Shown piece after piece: positions 18,027 through 27,622 of a DNA stretch of 64,000 nt. The stretch is from Prevotella sp. P5-108. GTDB lineage: Bacteria > Bacteroidota > Bacteroidia > Bacteroidales > Bacteroidaceae. The stretch lies in contig NZ_NPJJ01000018.1 of assembly GCF_002251385.1 (NCBI RefSeq), positions 221,851 to 285,850 on the forward strand. Reading direction: 5' to 3'. Below the pieces are notes generated by a model, which was given only the letters and a program-made list of their open reading frames with translations, was not told where the DNA came from and ran no database searches. The translations under genes and the position numbers were made by a program. Position 1 is the stretch's first letter. The number at the start of each line of letters is the position of its first letter.

Positions 18027-19049
18027 TTACCCCCCCCCGTCGGCCTCGCTCTGCAGGTTAATTCTGTATTCACTCGGCGACATGCCCGTCTGCTCACCGA
18101 ATACACGGTAGAAGGTCTGCACGCTTGCCATTCCGCACTCCTGCGATATCGCCTCTATCGTGTAGTCAGGGTGCAGTTGCATCAGTTCGATGGCTGCATC
18201 TATGCGCAGAGAGTTGATATAGTTCTTGAAATTGGTGTGTACGTAAGTCTTGAACAGGTTGGCAAACTTGTTTTTGGGCACATAGACCTCTTTGATTATG
18301 TCTTCGCGCGAGAGGTTGGGGTTCAGATACATTTTCTTTTCCACGATAGCCTTCATAATCTGGGCAAACAGATGGTCTTCTTCTGTCGCCCCCGGGCGCA
18401 TCAGCCACAGTTGCACAGCCGACTGGTCGCGTGGCGCTTCCACCAGTTCACCTCTCTCATAGCCGTAGAGCAGTCGCTTGTAGCGCTGCAGTCGTCCCAG
18501 TATCTGCATCTGCGCCTTGTCCTTGCGGCGGGCCCTGTGTATGTAGTACGAGAGGAAGCCTGTGGCCATCACAGCGTAGATGAGCGCCAGCGCGCAAGCC
18601 ACGGCGAGCACATAGTCGATGTCGTAGTCGTCGCCCTCGTCCTCTGCCGCCTTTACCGGTGCTTTCGTCACCGCTTCGGTCTTCCTTTGTCGTGTCTCCC
18701 TATTGTTGGGCTGAATTTCCGACCGTGTTGCCTTCTTGCGGTTAATCATCATGATGCGGTAGCTTATGTAGGTGGCTTCCTCGTAACGCTTCATCATGCG
18801 GTAACACTCAAATTGAGGAGCCAGAAACACTACGATGAAGCTCGCTGTCAGCGTGTCGTTGTTTGCCGCATACGTCTTCTCGGCTTTCTGAAGCAGCTTC
18901 AGCGCCTCTTCATACTCCCCCCTCTCGATGAGTCGGTTGGCCTGGCTGCTCATAATCACGCTGTTGGCCTTGTCGTCCTCGCGTTGCTGCGCATACAGGT
19001 TGTTGGCAGTCATGAGGAAGATTATAATCAGTAGTCTCAGAGTGTACAT
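18027..19049 (-). CDS. Membrane-anchored AraC-family transcriptional regulator
   Basis: From the preferred start near 19049 (MYTLRLLIIIFLMTANNLYA) the protein is about 340 residues. It has a signal peptide, a periplasmic TPR-like helical part (ANRLIERGEYEEALKLLQKA), one membrane helix (YVLAVACALALIYAVMATGF) and a cytoplasmic AraC double helix-turn-helix (DYTIEAISQECGMASVQTFY, then RVFGEQTGMSPSEYR). It is divergent from the GH30-SusCD locus and is the natural candidate for its regulator, sensing a signal outside the inner membrane. An upstream extension to 19205 is open but lacks features. It is not a full hybrid two-component sensor, having no kinase or beta-propeller. Confidence 0.8.
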   Translation of the reverse strand: MYTLRLLIIIFLMTANNLYAQQREDDKANSVIMSSQANRLIERGEYEEALKLLQKAEKTYAANNDTLTASFIVVFLAPQFECYRMMKRYEEATYISYRIMMINRKKATRSEIQPNNRETRQRKTEAVTKAPVKAAEDEGDDYDIDYVLAVACALALIYAVMATGFLSYYIHRARRKDKAQMQILGRLQRYKRLLYGYERGELVEAPRDQSAVQLWLMRPGATEEDHLFAQIMKAIVEKKMYLNPNLSREDIIKEVYVPKNKFANLFKTYVHTNFKNYINSLRIDAAIELMQLHPDYTIEAISQECGMASVQTFYRVFGEQTGMSPSEYRINLQSEADGGG

Positions 19050-19487
19050 GTGTGTTCTATTACGGATAAACAGTTCTCTTTGGATTGTAATTCTTACAAA
19101 ATTAGAAAAAGATATCCTATAAACCGTTGTTTTTACATTATTTAAGAGTATCTCCTTCTGTTTTGCAGTCATCTTCATGTTTTTTGCGAGACTTGAAACC
19201 ATCATTTCGCGTCGTGCAATACTGGTTTCGCATCGTGCATTATCCGTTTCGTGCCTTGAAATATAGATTCAGACCATCCCGGCGCAGCCCGCGGCGACCC
19301 CGCCCGTATCGCGCGTGCCCGCCCTGCTTCCGACAAGGGTCATCGTCGGCGCCCGAATTCACACTTTTTGTATGAAAAGTCGATAAATAATCAAGAAATG
19401 TACATAAAAACGGCGAAAATCTAACAAAAAATCATAAAAGTGCGTGAAATTATGTATCTTTGCATGGTCAATAGCAACTACAGGCAT
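19050..19487. other. Divergent control region of the polysaccharide-utilisation locus
   Basis: The ~440 bases between the AraC regulator and the GH30 gene hold no gene. They contain three TTTCG-starting direct repeats at 19205, 19226 and 19247 (21-bp spacing) and a GH30 -7 element TATCTTTG at 19455-19462. Both signals suit regulated transcription. Confidence 0.5.
19205..19263 (+). promoter_or_regulatory. Three 21-bp-spaced direct repeats, possible AraC operator
   Basis: TTTCGCGTCGTGCA, TTTCGCATCGTGCA and a weaker TTTCGTGCCTTG start at 19205, 19226 and 19247. Spacing of 21 bases, two helical turns, places them on one DNA face, as expected for a regulator with two helix-turn-helix motifs per subunit. 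They lie ~155 bases upstream of the araC-type gene start and ~240 upstream of the GH30 gene. Function is inferred. Confidence 0.45.
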
Positions 19488-21065
19488 ATGGAAAAGCTAC
19501 CCGAGAGTAACAGTAACCGTTGGCCGAGGCCCGTCCAGATGCGCGGTGAGACACCTCGCACAGGATTGTTGGCGCTTCGCCGAGGCTGTAGGTGCATCGC
19601 TTTTCTTGCCGCTTGCTGTTTCGGTCTTACGGCTACAGCCCAGAACCCTTCAAGTTATGTTCCCACGAAGGGCGAGATAGTCTTCAGCCTCTACCAGTCG
19701 TCAGAGGGAAAGCCTATCCACACCCGGCCGAGCAACCCCTTCACCTCCCATCGCCGTGCCAACCAGTTCTACATAGACCTGGACAACGCCCAGGTCATGC
19801 AGACCTACGACGGGCTGGGCATAAGCCTTACCGACGCGTCGTGCTGGCACCTCTCGCAGTTGCCCCAAGCCCGTCGCGACAGCCTGTTGCGTATGGTCTT
19901 CACCGCCGACGGGCTCAATATGTCGATGATACGCCTCAACTGCGGTTCGAGCGACTATGCCACCCAGCCCTACAACTATGACGACCATGCCGGCGACGAG
20001 CGCATGCGCCACTTCAGTATCGGCCGCGACGCCATCTACATGATACCCGTCATCAGAGAGGTGCAGCGGCTGCGCCCCGACATCTTCACCTTCTCCTCGA
20101 TGTGGAGTGCACCGGGGTGGATGAAGGACTCGGGGCTCATGTATGGCGGCAGCCTGCTCGACCGCTGGCTTCCCGCCTTTGCCAACTACTGGGCCAGCTA
20201 TCTCAACGCCTATCGTGCCGCCGGCGTCAGGGTCGATGCCATCACCGTGCAGAACGAACCTATGACCGACCAGCAGGGCTTGAGCGTAGCCACCCTCGTG
20301 TCGGCTGCGCAGGAGGCCAAGCTCATCTCCCGCCTGCTCCCCGACGCCTTTGCCCGCTATGGTCTCACTCCCCAGATATGGATGCTCGACCACGACTACG
20401 ACTATGCCGACAGAGTCTTGCAGACCCTCGCCGCCCCGGGCGTGCTGGAGCATACCGGCGCTGTGGCATGGCACCCGTACACGGGCAATGCCCGCGAGAT
20501 ACTGGCTGTGCGTGAGCGTTATCCCGACCTCAAGTTCCATCTCACCGAACGCGGGCCCGCCATCAATGAGCGCGACGTGCGCGACGAGAAGTGGTGGACC
20601 GACATGGTCTTCGACGCCTTCAACTGCGGTTGCAGTTCGTTCAGTGGCTGGAACCTCCTGCTCGACGAAAACGGCACCCCCAATATCGGTCCCTTCGGCT
20701 GTGGCGGCCTTGTCACCGTCGACAGTTCCACCGGCGCCCTCACGCCCGACTGTATGTGGACGGTGCTGCGCCATATCGGCCCTTACGTGAGCCGTGGTGC
20801 CCGGGTCCTCGACATAACCCCCACCCAGGCCGAGCACTGGGTAAGGATGGCGGGCGAGAAAGACGCCCATATGCGAAAATACAACGTACTGGCTTTCCGC
20901 AATCCCGATGGCAGCCATGTCATCGTTATCGGCGGCGGACACTACAAGTGGCCCCGCCAGGTCAATGTCAAGTATCGTGACCAGTATATGACCGTGCAGC
21001 TGCCTATGGGCACATGGTCCCTGACCACCATCGTCATCCCCGCTGCTGGGGACATGGCGTCGTGA
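19488..21065 (+). CDS. GH30-family glycoside hydrolase, exported
   Basis: An exported glycoside hydrolase of family 30 (clan GH-A TIM barrel plus beta side domain). The family includes glucosylceramidases and endo-beta-1,6-glucanases. Visible motifs are WSAPGWMKDSG, ITVQNEP (acid/base Glu, about residue 257 from this start) and FHLTERGP (nucleophile Glu, about residue 354). A -7 box at 19455-19462 lies inside the open frame, so I place the start at 19488, with the signal segment IAFLAACCFGLTATAQ further in. It heads the SusCD operon and is its only recognisable glycosidase. A beta-1,6-glucan or similar substrate is a guess from known GH30 loci. Confidence 0.85.
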   Translation: MEKLPESNSNRWPRPVQMRGETPRTGLLALRRGCRCIAFLAACCFGLTATAQNPSSYVPTKGEIVFSLYQSSEGKPIHTRPSNPFTSHRRANQFYIDLDNAQVMQTYDGLGISLTDASCWHLSQLPQARRDSLLRMVFTADGLNMSMIRLNCGSSDYATQPYNYDDHAGDERMRHFSIGRDAIYMIPVIREVQRLRPDIFTFSSMWSAPGWMKDSGLMYGGSLLDRWLPAFANYWASYLNAYRAAGVRVDAITVQNEPMTDQQGLSVATLVSAAQEAKLISRLLPDAFARYGLTPQIWMLDHDYDYADRVLQTLAAPGVLEHTGAVAWHPYTGNAREILAVRERYPDLKFHLTERGPAINERDVRDEKWWTDMVFDAFNCGCSSFSGWNLLLDENGTPNIGPFGCGGLVTVDSSTGALTPDCMWTVLRHIGPYVSRGARVLDITPTQAEHWVRMAGEKDAHMRKYNVLAFRNPDGSHVIVIGGGHYKWPRQVNVKYRDQYMTVQLPMGTWSLTTIVIPAAGDMAS

Positions 21066-21145
21066 CACTTAGCACAATTAATGTATGACCCTGCATCGAC
21101 GAGCGTCGGTGTATGGTCCAAGTCGAATTCAGTTTATATAATGTT

Positions 21146-24100
21146 ATGAAGAAGATTGTTTATTTATTCTTGCTTCTCATGCTTGCTCTGGCATACCCGT
21201 CGGTATCGATGGCGTCGCCCACAGGCATGGAGACAGGCACCGACCAGGATGGCAACAATTCCATCTCGGGTATCGTGACCGACCAGAATGGCGAGCCGCT
21301 TGCCGGCGTTACCGTGCTGCAGCGTGGCACCCAGAACAAGACCATCACCGACCTCGAAGGCCGCTACACCATCCGTCTCAAGGCGGGTAGCGGGCGTACT
21401 CTCGTCTTTACCTATATCGGTATGGTGTCGCAGACCATCCCTGTCAAGGGCAGCGTGGCGCGTGTGATGATGAAGGAAGACGCCACCGCTCTGCAGGATG
21501 TGGTGGTAATCGGCGCCTATGGTACCGCCCAGAAGCGCAGCGACCTCGTGGGTAGTGCCTACCAGGTCAACGCCGACCAGCTCAAGGGCTTGCCCCAGCA
21601 GCGCCTCGACGTGATGCTCGACGGACTCATCCCCGGTGTCAAGATAGACCCCAATACCGCCGACCCCGGCAGCCCCCGTACCCGCTACGAGGTTCGTGTG
21701 CGCGGTGAGGCTTCGCTCAACGCCTCCAACGAGCCCCTCTGGGTTGTCGACGGCACGCCCATGTACACCGGCGACCGCACCAACCTGATGCCCGGTACCA
21801 GTTATACCGTGAGTCCGCTGTCATTCCTCAACCCCGAAGACATCGCCTCTGTGACCGTGCTCAAGGACGCCACCGCCACCTCTATCTACGGTGCCGACGG
21901 AGCCAATGGCGTAATCCTCGTCACCACCAAGAAGGGCCGTCAGGGCAAGATGCGCATTACCGTCAATACCCAGTATGGCATCGCCCATATCGACGAGAGC
22001 ACTGCCCCCAAGGTGCTTGGCGCCAAGGAGTGGCTCTCGCTGGCTCGCGAAGCCTACGCCAACTCGGGCAAGGACATGCGCACCTTCCCCTTCCAGGACA
22101 ATGAGCTCAACCAGTACTCCACCACCGATACCGATTGGCGCGACGTCTTCTACGACACTGGTACCACCTTCCTTACCAATGTGGGTGTAAGCGGCGGCAA
22201 CCAGAAGTCAGACTACTACGTCTCGGGCCAGTACTACCAGAACGACAAGACCGTCAAGGGCAATACCCAGCAGCGTCTGTCGCTCGCCACCAACATCAAC
22301 CTCAAGCTCAACAAGCGCCTCAAGGTGGGTGTCGACATCTCAGCCTCTTACAACAACAACGACCTCTTCGCCCTCGGCCGCGAGTATTATGAGCTGCTGC
22401 CCATCTATTCGCCCTACAATGCCGACGGCACTCTGCGCCTCTACAATATGGAGGTCGACGGTCTCAATGCCGACGGCACTCCCCACTTCACCAAGAAGCG
22501 CTTCATCAGCAACTCAGTCCTCGAGCGCGAGCAGAACGACAACAACCAGAAGACCTGGTACCTGCGTTCCAACTTCACGCTCAAGTATGAAATCCTCAAG
22601 GGCCTCACCTATACAGGCCAGTTTGCCTACGACTACAACAGCACCCTCGAAGAGACCTACAGTTCGCAGAAGAACTGGACCGGTATGGACTCCGACGGCA
22701 CGCCCATCGGCTATGCCCGCCGCTCATCCGTAGACATCACCAACTGGAATACCATCCACCGTCTCAACTTCAACCGCACCTTCGGCCGTCACTCCGTGTC
22801 AGCCCTCGCCGGTTTTGAGGCCGGTTCGCGCGACTACACCACTATGTATGTCACCGGTTCGGGTTTCATCAACGACAATATCCGCGACGTGAGCCAGGCC
22901 AACACCACCAAGGGCTACAACTCGAGCAGCCGTCGACGCAAGGTGTCGCTGCTGGGTCAGGCCACTTACTCCTACGACCACCGCTACTACCTCACTGTCA
23001 ACGCCCGTAAGGACGGTAACTCCCAGTTTGGCAGCGATGTGCGCTGGGCCAACTTCGCCTCTGTCGGCGCTTCGTGGAACGTGCACAACGAGAAGTTCTT
23101 CAACATCCCATGGGTCAACGTCCTCAAGCTCAAGGCCAGCTATGGTGCCAACGGTAACTCACGCCTCGGCTCTCAGGAGTCGCAGGGTACCTACGTCTAC
23201 AGCAGCTCCTACTCCTACAACGGCGAGCTCGGCGGTGTGCTCGGCACTATCCCCAACAGCCGTCTGAGCTGGGAGACCACCTATATGACCAACCTCGGTC
23301 TGCGCCTGGCTGTGCTCAACCGCATCGACTTTGAAATCGAGTATTACCACAACCAGACCAAGAACCTCCTGAGCCGTCTGCCCATCTCGCTCCTTACCGG
23401 CGACACCCGTGCCTACCGCAATGTGGGCGAGATCGTCAACAAGGGTATCGAGATCAACCTCACCACCCGCAACTTCGTGCCCAAGAAGGACGGCGACTTT
23501 GCCTGGACCACCGACTTCAACCTCGCCCACAACCAGAACCGTCTCACCAAGTCGTACAACGGCACCCAGGTCAACTTCGGCGAAATCTCCTGGATAGAGG
23601 GACAGGACACCAAGACCTACTACATGGTGCGCTGGGCAGGTGTAGACCCCCTCGACGGCAGCCCCATGTGGTACGATGCCAACGGCAACATCACCAAGGT
23701 CTATGACAGCACCAACAACCGCGTGCGTGGCAAGAGTGCCAATCCTACCGTCACCGGAGGTATGACCAATACCCTCAGCTACAAGAACTTCTCGCTCCGC
23801 TTCCTGCTCAACTACCAGTTTGGCGGCTACGCCTACAGTTCGTTTGCCAGCATCATGAACTCCGACGGTTACAATGTGCTGAGCTACAACCAGGCCATCG
23901 AGCAGCGCAACTACTGGCGCAATCCCGGCGACATCGCCATGAACACCCGTCCTCAGGCGGGCGTCTCTACCGGTTCGTCGCGCACCTCTACGCGCTATCT
24001 CTACAAGAAGGATCTGGTGCGCCTGCAGAACGTGGTGTTCACCTACCAGCTGCCCCGCAGCCTCGTCAATGGCTGGAAACTCTCCAATGCCTCGGTATCG

Positions 24101-24226
24101 CTCATCGCCGACAACCTGTTGGCCTACAGCCCCTACTCAGGCAGCGACCACAACTCCTACAAGACGCTCATGAGCGGCTATCCGCTCGAGCGCACCTTCA
24201 CCCTGTCACTCAATGTCGGATTCTAA
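21146..24226 (+). CDS. SusC/RagA-type TonB-dependent outer-membrane transporter
   Basis: This ~1026-residue protein imports oligosaccharides through the outer membrane using TonB energy. It has a signal peptide (MKKIVYLFLLLMLALAYPSV), a carboxypeptidase-regulatory-like domain (SISGIVTDQNGEPLAGVTVL), a plug (ALQDVVVIGAYGTAQKRSDL and GVILVTTKKGRQG) and a long beta-barrel ending in aromatic FTLSLNVGF. I prefer the start at 21146 because it gives the signal peptide directly; the frame is open from 21113. It lies 80 bases after GH30 and 13 bases before SusD, and forms the import core of the locus. Confidence 0.95.
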   Translation: MKKIVYLFLLLMLALAYPSVSMASPTGMETGTDQDGNNSISGIVTDQNGEPLAGVTVLQRGTQNKTITDLEGRYTIRLKAGSGRTLVFTYIGMVSQTIPVKGSVARVMMKEDATALQDVVVIGAYGTAQKRSDLVGSAYQVNADQLKGLPQQRLDVMLDGLIPGVKIDPNTADPGSPRTRYEVRVRGEASLNASNEPLWVVDGTPMYTGDRTNLMPGTSYTVSPLSFLNPEDIASVTVLKDATATSIYGADGANGVILVTTKKGRQGKMRITVNTQYGIAHIDESTAPKVLGAKEWLSLAREAYANSGKDMRTFPFQDNELNQYSTTDTDWRDVFYDTGTTFLTNVGVSGGNQKSDYYVSGQYYQNDKTVKGNTQQRLSLATNINLKLNKRLKVGVDISASYNNNDLFALGREYYELLPIYSPYNADGTLRLYNMEVDGLNADGTPHFTKKRFISNSVLEREQNDNNQKTWYLRSNFTLKYEILKGLTYTGQFAYDYNSTLEETYSSQKNWTGMDSDGTPIGYARRSSVDITNWNTIHRLNFNRTFGRHSVSALAGFEAGSRDYTTMYVTGSGFINDNIRDVSQANTTKGYNSSSRRRKVSLLGQATYSYDHRYYLTVNARKDGNSQFGSDVRWANFASVGASWNVHNEKFFNIPWVNVLKLKASYGANGNSRLGSQESQGTYVYSSSYSYNGELGGVLGTIPNSRLSWETTYMTNLGLRLAVLNRIDFEIEYYHNQTKNLLSRLPISLLTGDTRAYRNVGEIVNKGIEINLTTRNFVPKKDGDFAWTTDFNLAHNQNRLTKSYNGTQVNFGEISWIEGQDTKTYYMVRWAGVDPLDGSPMWYDANGNITKVYDSTNNRVRGKSANPTVTGGMTNTLSYKNFSLRFLLNYQFGGYAYSSFASIMNSDGYNVLSYNQAIEQRNYWRNPGDIAMNTRPQAGVSTGSSRTSTRYLYKKDLVRLQNVVFTYQLPRSLVNGWKLSNASVSLIADNLLAYSPYSGSDHNSYKTLMSGYPLERTFTLSLNVGF

Positions 24227-24239
24227 ACCCAGTATCACA

Positions 24240-25640
24240 ATGAAGAAAACTATTATATATGTCGCTTTAGCGATGGTCACTCTGCTCACCTCGTGCGACG
24301 GCTTCCTGACCGTCGATGAGAAGGGCAAGGCCACCATACCGTCGTTCCTTTCCGACCCACGCGGTCTGCGTGCCGGTCTGTTGGGTGCCTACACCCAGTA
24401 CTACAACAGCTACGACAACGAGTTCTTGAAGTATCCCGAGGTAGCAGGCAATATGACTTCGCTCAACCTCTCCTCCGGATCGTCCATGCTCGACCAGTAC
24501 AACTATGTGCCCAACCCCGTGTCGGCTACTACCTCCTATTACATCTGGTACCGTATCGGCGAGGCTGTAGCCAATGCCAACAACATCATCAAGTATGCCC
24601 CTGCCGTGGCTGCCGACTATCCCACCCAGAAAGATGCCATCGACAATATCCTGGGTCAGGCCCTCGTGCTGCGCGCGCTCTGCCACTTTGACCTCGTGCG
24701 TGTCTACGGCCAGCCCTACAACTACAGCGCCGATGCCTCTCATCTCGGTGTACCCAAGGTAGACCGTCCCCTCGGCCCCAACGACATCCTCGGCCGCAGT
24801 TCGGTCAAGGACATCTACGCCTTCATCCTCGAAGACCTCGGCAAGGCTGCCGCCCTGCTCAGCGACAGTCACGCCGCCGATGTACACTACGTGTCGCTCC
24901 AGGCTGTCAATGCCATGTACTCGCGCGTCTATCTCTATATGGAAGACTGGGACAACGCCCTCAGGTATGCCCAGCTCGCCCTCAACGGCGAGAGTCTGGC
25001 GCAGGGTGCCGACTATATCAATATGTATGACAACCTGAGCACCCGTGGCGAGGCCATCCTGCGCCTGAGCGGTGCCGACCTCACCGGCCGTCAGAAGGAG
25101 TTCTATGCCAGCGAGTGTCTGCCCGCCGACACGCTGCTCTCGCTCTACGACGCTGCCGACCTGCGCCTGCAGCTCATCCACAAGGACGGTGTGAAGCAGT
25201 GTGTCAAGTACACCGCCACCACCATCCCCGACAATCAGCCCAAGCGCGAAGACCCCATCGTCTTCCGTCTCTCCGAGATGGTGCTCAATGCGGCTGAGGC
25301 TGCCTGCCACATCAGCGGCAAGCAGGGCGATGCCCGCCAGTATCTGCGCCAGTTGCTCGAGCGCAACGTGGGTGCCGAGAAGGCTGCCCAGGTGCTCGAC
25401 GCCACCGCCGATGGCGACCTGCTCGCCCTCGTGCAGCGCGAGCGCGTCAAGGAGCTTTGCTTCGAGGGCCACAACTTCTTCGACATCACCCGCTGGAAGC
25501 AGAACCTCGTGCGCGAGCACAACACCAACTCTACCGTGCGCTCGCTCGCTTACCCCAACGATCTCTTTGTGCTGCCCATCCCTCAGTATGAGCTCGACGC
25601 CAATGAGAATATGAAGCCCAACCCCACTGTAAACAAGTAG
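24240..25640 (+). CDS. SusD/RagB-type outer-membrane glycan-binding lipoprotein
   Basis: The partner lid of the SusC transporter, about 466 residues. The N-terminus MKKTIIYVALAMVTLLTSCD is a lipoprotein signal with the acylated Cys in LTSC. The helical TPR-like scaffold and the C-terminal SusD motifs (LVQRERVKELCFEGHNFFD, then ITRWKQ, and YPNDLFVLPIPQYELDANEN near the end) are clear. The frame is open from 24213 but overlaps susC; ATG 24240 fits the signal peptide. It captures the glycan at the cell surface before import. Confidence 0.95.
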   Translation: MKKTIIYVALAMVTLLTSCDGFLTVDEKGKATIPSFLSDPRGLRAGLLGAYTQYYNSYDNEFLKYPEVAGNMTSLNLSSGSSMLDQYNYVPNPVSATTSYYIWYRIGEAVANANNIIKYAPAVAADYPTQKDAIDNILGQALVLRALCHFDLVRVYGQPYNYSADASHLGVPKVDRPLGPNDILGRSSVKDIYAFILEDLGKAAALLSDSHAADVHYVSLQAVNAMYSRVYLYMEDWDNALRYAQLALNGESLAQGADYINMYDNLSTRGEAILRLSGADLTGRQKEFYASECLPADTLLSLYDAADLRLQLIHKDGVKQCVKYTATTIPDNQPKREDPIVFRLSEMVLNAAEAACHISGKQGDARQYLRQLLERNVGAEKAAQVLDATADGDLLALVQRERVKELCFEGHNFFDITRWKQNLVREHNTNSTVRSLAYPNDLFVLPIPQYELDANENMKPNPTVNK

Positions 25641-25647
25641 AAACGTC

Positions 25648-26106
25648 ATGAAGAAAATCATAGTAATGCTCCTGGCTCTTGTCGCCCTGTGCGGCTGCCA
25701 GAAAGAAGAGTTCGAAGGCTTTGATATGCCCTTCGTCAAGGTGACAACCACTACCGGCGCTTCACAGACGGTGGTGCTCTCCAATGTAAACAATATCAAT
25801 ACCTACGTGGTGTCGGTAAGCAGCAAGATGCTTACCACCGCCCTCGTGGTCAACTACGAGATTGTGGTGGGTGACGGTCTGCAGGAAGGTGTCGACTACG
25901 AACTCGTCACCACCGGCAACCAGCTCACCTTCGAGCCCGGTATCTACGACATGCCCATCCGCATCAAGTGGCTTGCCCATCCCGTCGATGAGACCAAGGA
26001 CAATACCCTCACCATCCGTCTCACCGGCAACAGCCAGAACCTCCATTTGGGTGTTCCCGGTCCCGATGGTCTCCAGAAACAACTTGTAATCGAAAAAAAG
26101 AACTGA
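25648..26106 (+). CDS. Small surface lipoprotein of the SusCD locus (DUF1735/DUF4843-like)
   Basis: A 152-residue lipoprotein (signal MKKIIVMLLALVALCGCQ, acylated Cys in LCGC). The rest is one beta-sandwich, with a VGDGLQEGVDYEL stretch and an ending LHLGVPGPDGLQKQLVIEK that resembles proteins accompanying SusD in many Bacteroidetes loci. It starts seven bases after susD. A role in glycan binding or complex stability at the outer surface is inferred from position only. Confidence 0.7.
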   Translation: MKKIIVMLLALVALCGCQKEEFEGFDMPFVKVTTTTGASQTVVLSNVNNINTYVVSVSSKMLTTALVVNYEIVVGDGLQEGVDYELVTTGNQLTFEPGIYDMPIRIKWLAHPVDETKDNTLTIRLTGNSQNLHLGVPGPDGLQKQLVIEKKN

Positions 26107-26107
26107 T

Positions 26108-27622
26108 ATGAAACACTTAGGATATATCATAGCGCTGCTGGTGGTGATGCTTGTCCCCGCCGCCTGTACAGACAGCAACAATTATGTATATAATGATGTC
26201 AACGCCCCCGCGATGCTCAGCTTCGGTTTCTACAAGGCCGACAACCCCGGTGTGCTTGGCTCCGACTATGTGGTAGAGCTCACTGCCGACCAGACAGGTG
26301 GCGCCGCCACCCAGACCGTAAGCGTGGCGCTGCCTCCCACGGTAGAGAAGGACAACCTCGTGGCACGCTTCACCACCAGCGAGGGCACCACCGTCAAGGT
26401 GGGTGGCGCCGAGCAGGTAAGCCAGACCACCGCCAACGACTTCAGCCAGCCCATCGACTACATCCTCACCCGTGGCAGCGTGAGCCGCCGCTGCGAGGTC
26501 ACCGTCACCAAGGCTTCGCTCCGCTGGGTTGAGACTGCCCAGGTGGCAGGCATCACCACCTACGGCAACCCCGTGCTCAAGATTAGCCCCGTAGACCAGA
26601 AGCCCTACATCGGCTTCAAGACCCGTGCCGGCAACTCTGCCACCGCTGCCAACCACAGCACCGTGCTCACCCTGGGCGACGACGGCGAGTGGACAGCCGT
26701 GGGCGGCGAAGGTTTCGGCCACACTGTCAACTCTTCTTACTTCGACTTCGACATCGCCCCCGACGGCACACTCTATGTGGCTTATGCCGACCAGCAGGCC
26801 ACCGTGCTCAAGAACGGTATGAGCGTGATGAAGTATAACGGCAGCGACTGGGAGTTTGTAGGCACCGACAAGGGCCTGCTCAAGGCAGTGTCCAACTATG
26901 TGGGCTTCTGTGCCCTCGACGGCGAGCTTGTGGGCGCCCAGGTCAACAACTCTTCCAAGGCCGACTATCCCAACCGTACCCTCGTCGTGTCCAACTATAA
27001 GGACGGAGCCTGGAACAGTCAGGTGCCCGGCGCCATCACCAACCAGGTGTATATGGCCAATGTGGCTGGCGGCAAGGACGCTGCCTATGTCATCAGCATC
27101 AACCGCGGCGCTGTCAATGGCGTCAACTATGGCTACAACGTGCTGCGATACCAGGGCGGAGAGTGGACACCGATGATTGTCAACTATCTCGAGCCCGGCA
27201 ATGCCACCAACAACATCGCCATGATAGGCGTCACCGTGACCGCCGACGGCACCCCCTACATCTGGACTATGGACGACGCCAGCGGACAGCTCGGCGTGCG
27301 CGTCAAGTATTATGACAAGACTCAGGACGCCTGGCTCACCCTCGGCGGCAACGTGCTGCCCCTCGGATTCACCCCCGACCGCCATACCGAGGTGGCCCTC
27401 GACACAGCCCCCAACGGCACGCCCTATGTGGTCTATACCAACACGCTCGACCAGGGCTTCCCCTACATGATGTATCTTGACCCCGACACCCGCCAGTGGA
27501 GCAATCCTGCCAAGCTCGCCGACCTGGACGCTTCTGGACTTAACCTCAAGTTTACCTCCGACGGTGTGGGCTATGTCACCTTTACCAACAGCAATCACTT
27601 GCATACATTACGTACCGAATGA
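26108..27622 (+). CDS. Surface lipoprotein with beta-propeller-like repeats, putative glycan-binding protein
   Basis: A 504-residue lipoprotein (signal ending VPAAC). Residues ~30-140 form an Ig-like domain of the DUF5018 kind. From ~150 the chain has repeated blocks of the type PYIGFK, GTLYVAYAD, GTPYIWTMDD and GTPYVVYTN, spaced like blades of a beta-propeller. It starts two bases after the preceding gene and overlaps the next by ATGA. It occupies the slot usually held by SusE/SusF-type surface glycan-binding proteins. Substrate is unknown. Confidence 0.7.
   Translation: MKHLGYIIALLVVMLVPAACTDSNNYVYNDVNAPAMLSFGFYKADNPGVLGSDYVVELTADQTGGAATQTVSVALPPTVEKDNLVARFTTSEGTTVKVGGAEQVSQTTANDFSQPIDYILTRGSVSRRCEVTVTKASLRWVETAQVAGITTYGNPVLKISPVDQKPYIGFKTRAGNSATAANHSTVLTLGDDGEWTAVGGEGFGHTVNSSYFDFDIAPDGTLYVAYADQQATVLKNGMSVMKYNGSDWEFVGTDKGLLKAVSNYVGFCALDGELVGAQVNNSSKADYPNRTLVVSNYKDGAWNSQVPGAITNQVYMANVAGGKDAAYVISINRGAVNGVNYGYNVLRYQGGEWTPMIVNYLEPGNATNNIAMIGVTVTADGTPYIWTMDDASGQLGVRVKYYDKTQDAWLTLGGNVLPLGFTPDRHTEVALDTAPNGTPYVVYTNTLDQGFPYMMYLDPDTRQWSNPAKLADLDASGLNLKFTSDGVGYVTFTNSNHLHTLRTE

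Noticed and set aside
24267..25799. Long antisense frames (for example 510 codons here, ~500 at 26117-27604)
   Set aside because: They mirror GC-rich codon use of the real susD and lipoprotein genes and show low-complexity Val/Gly/His-rich protein.
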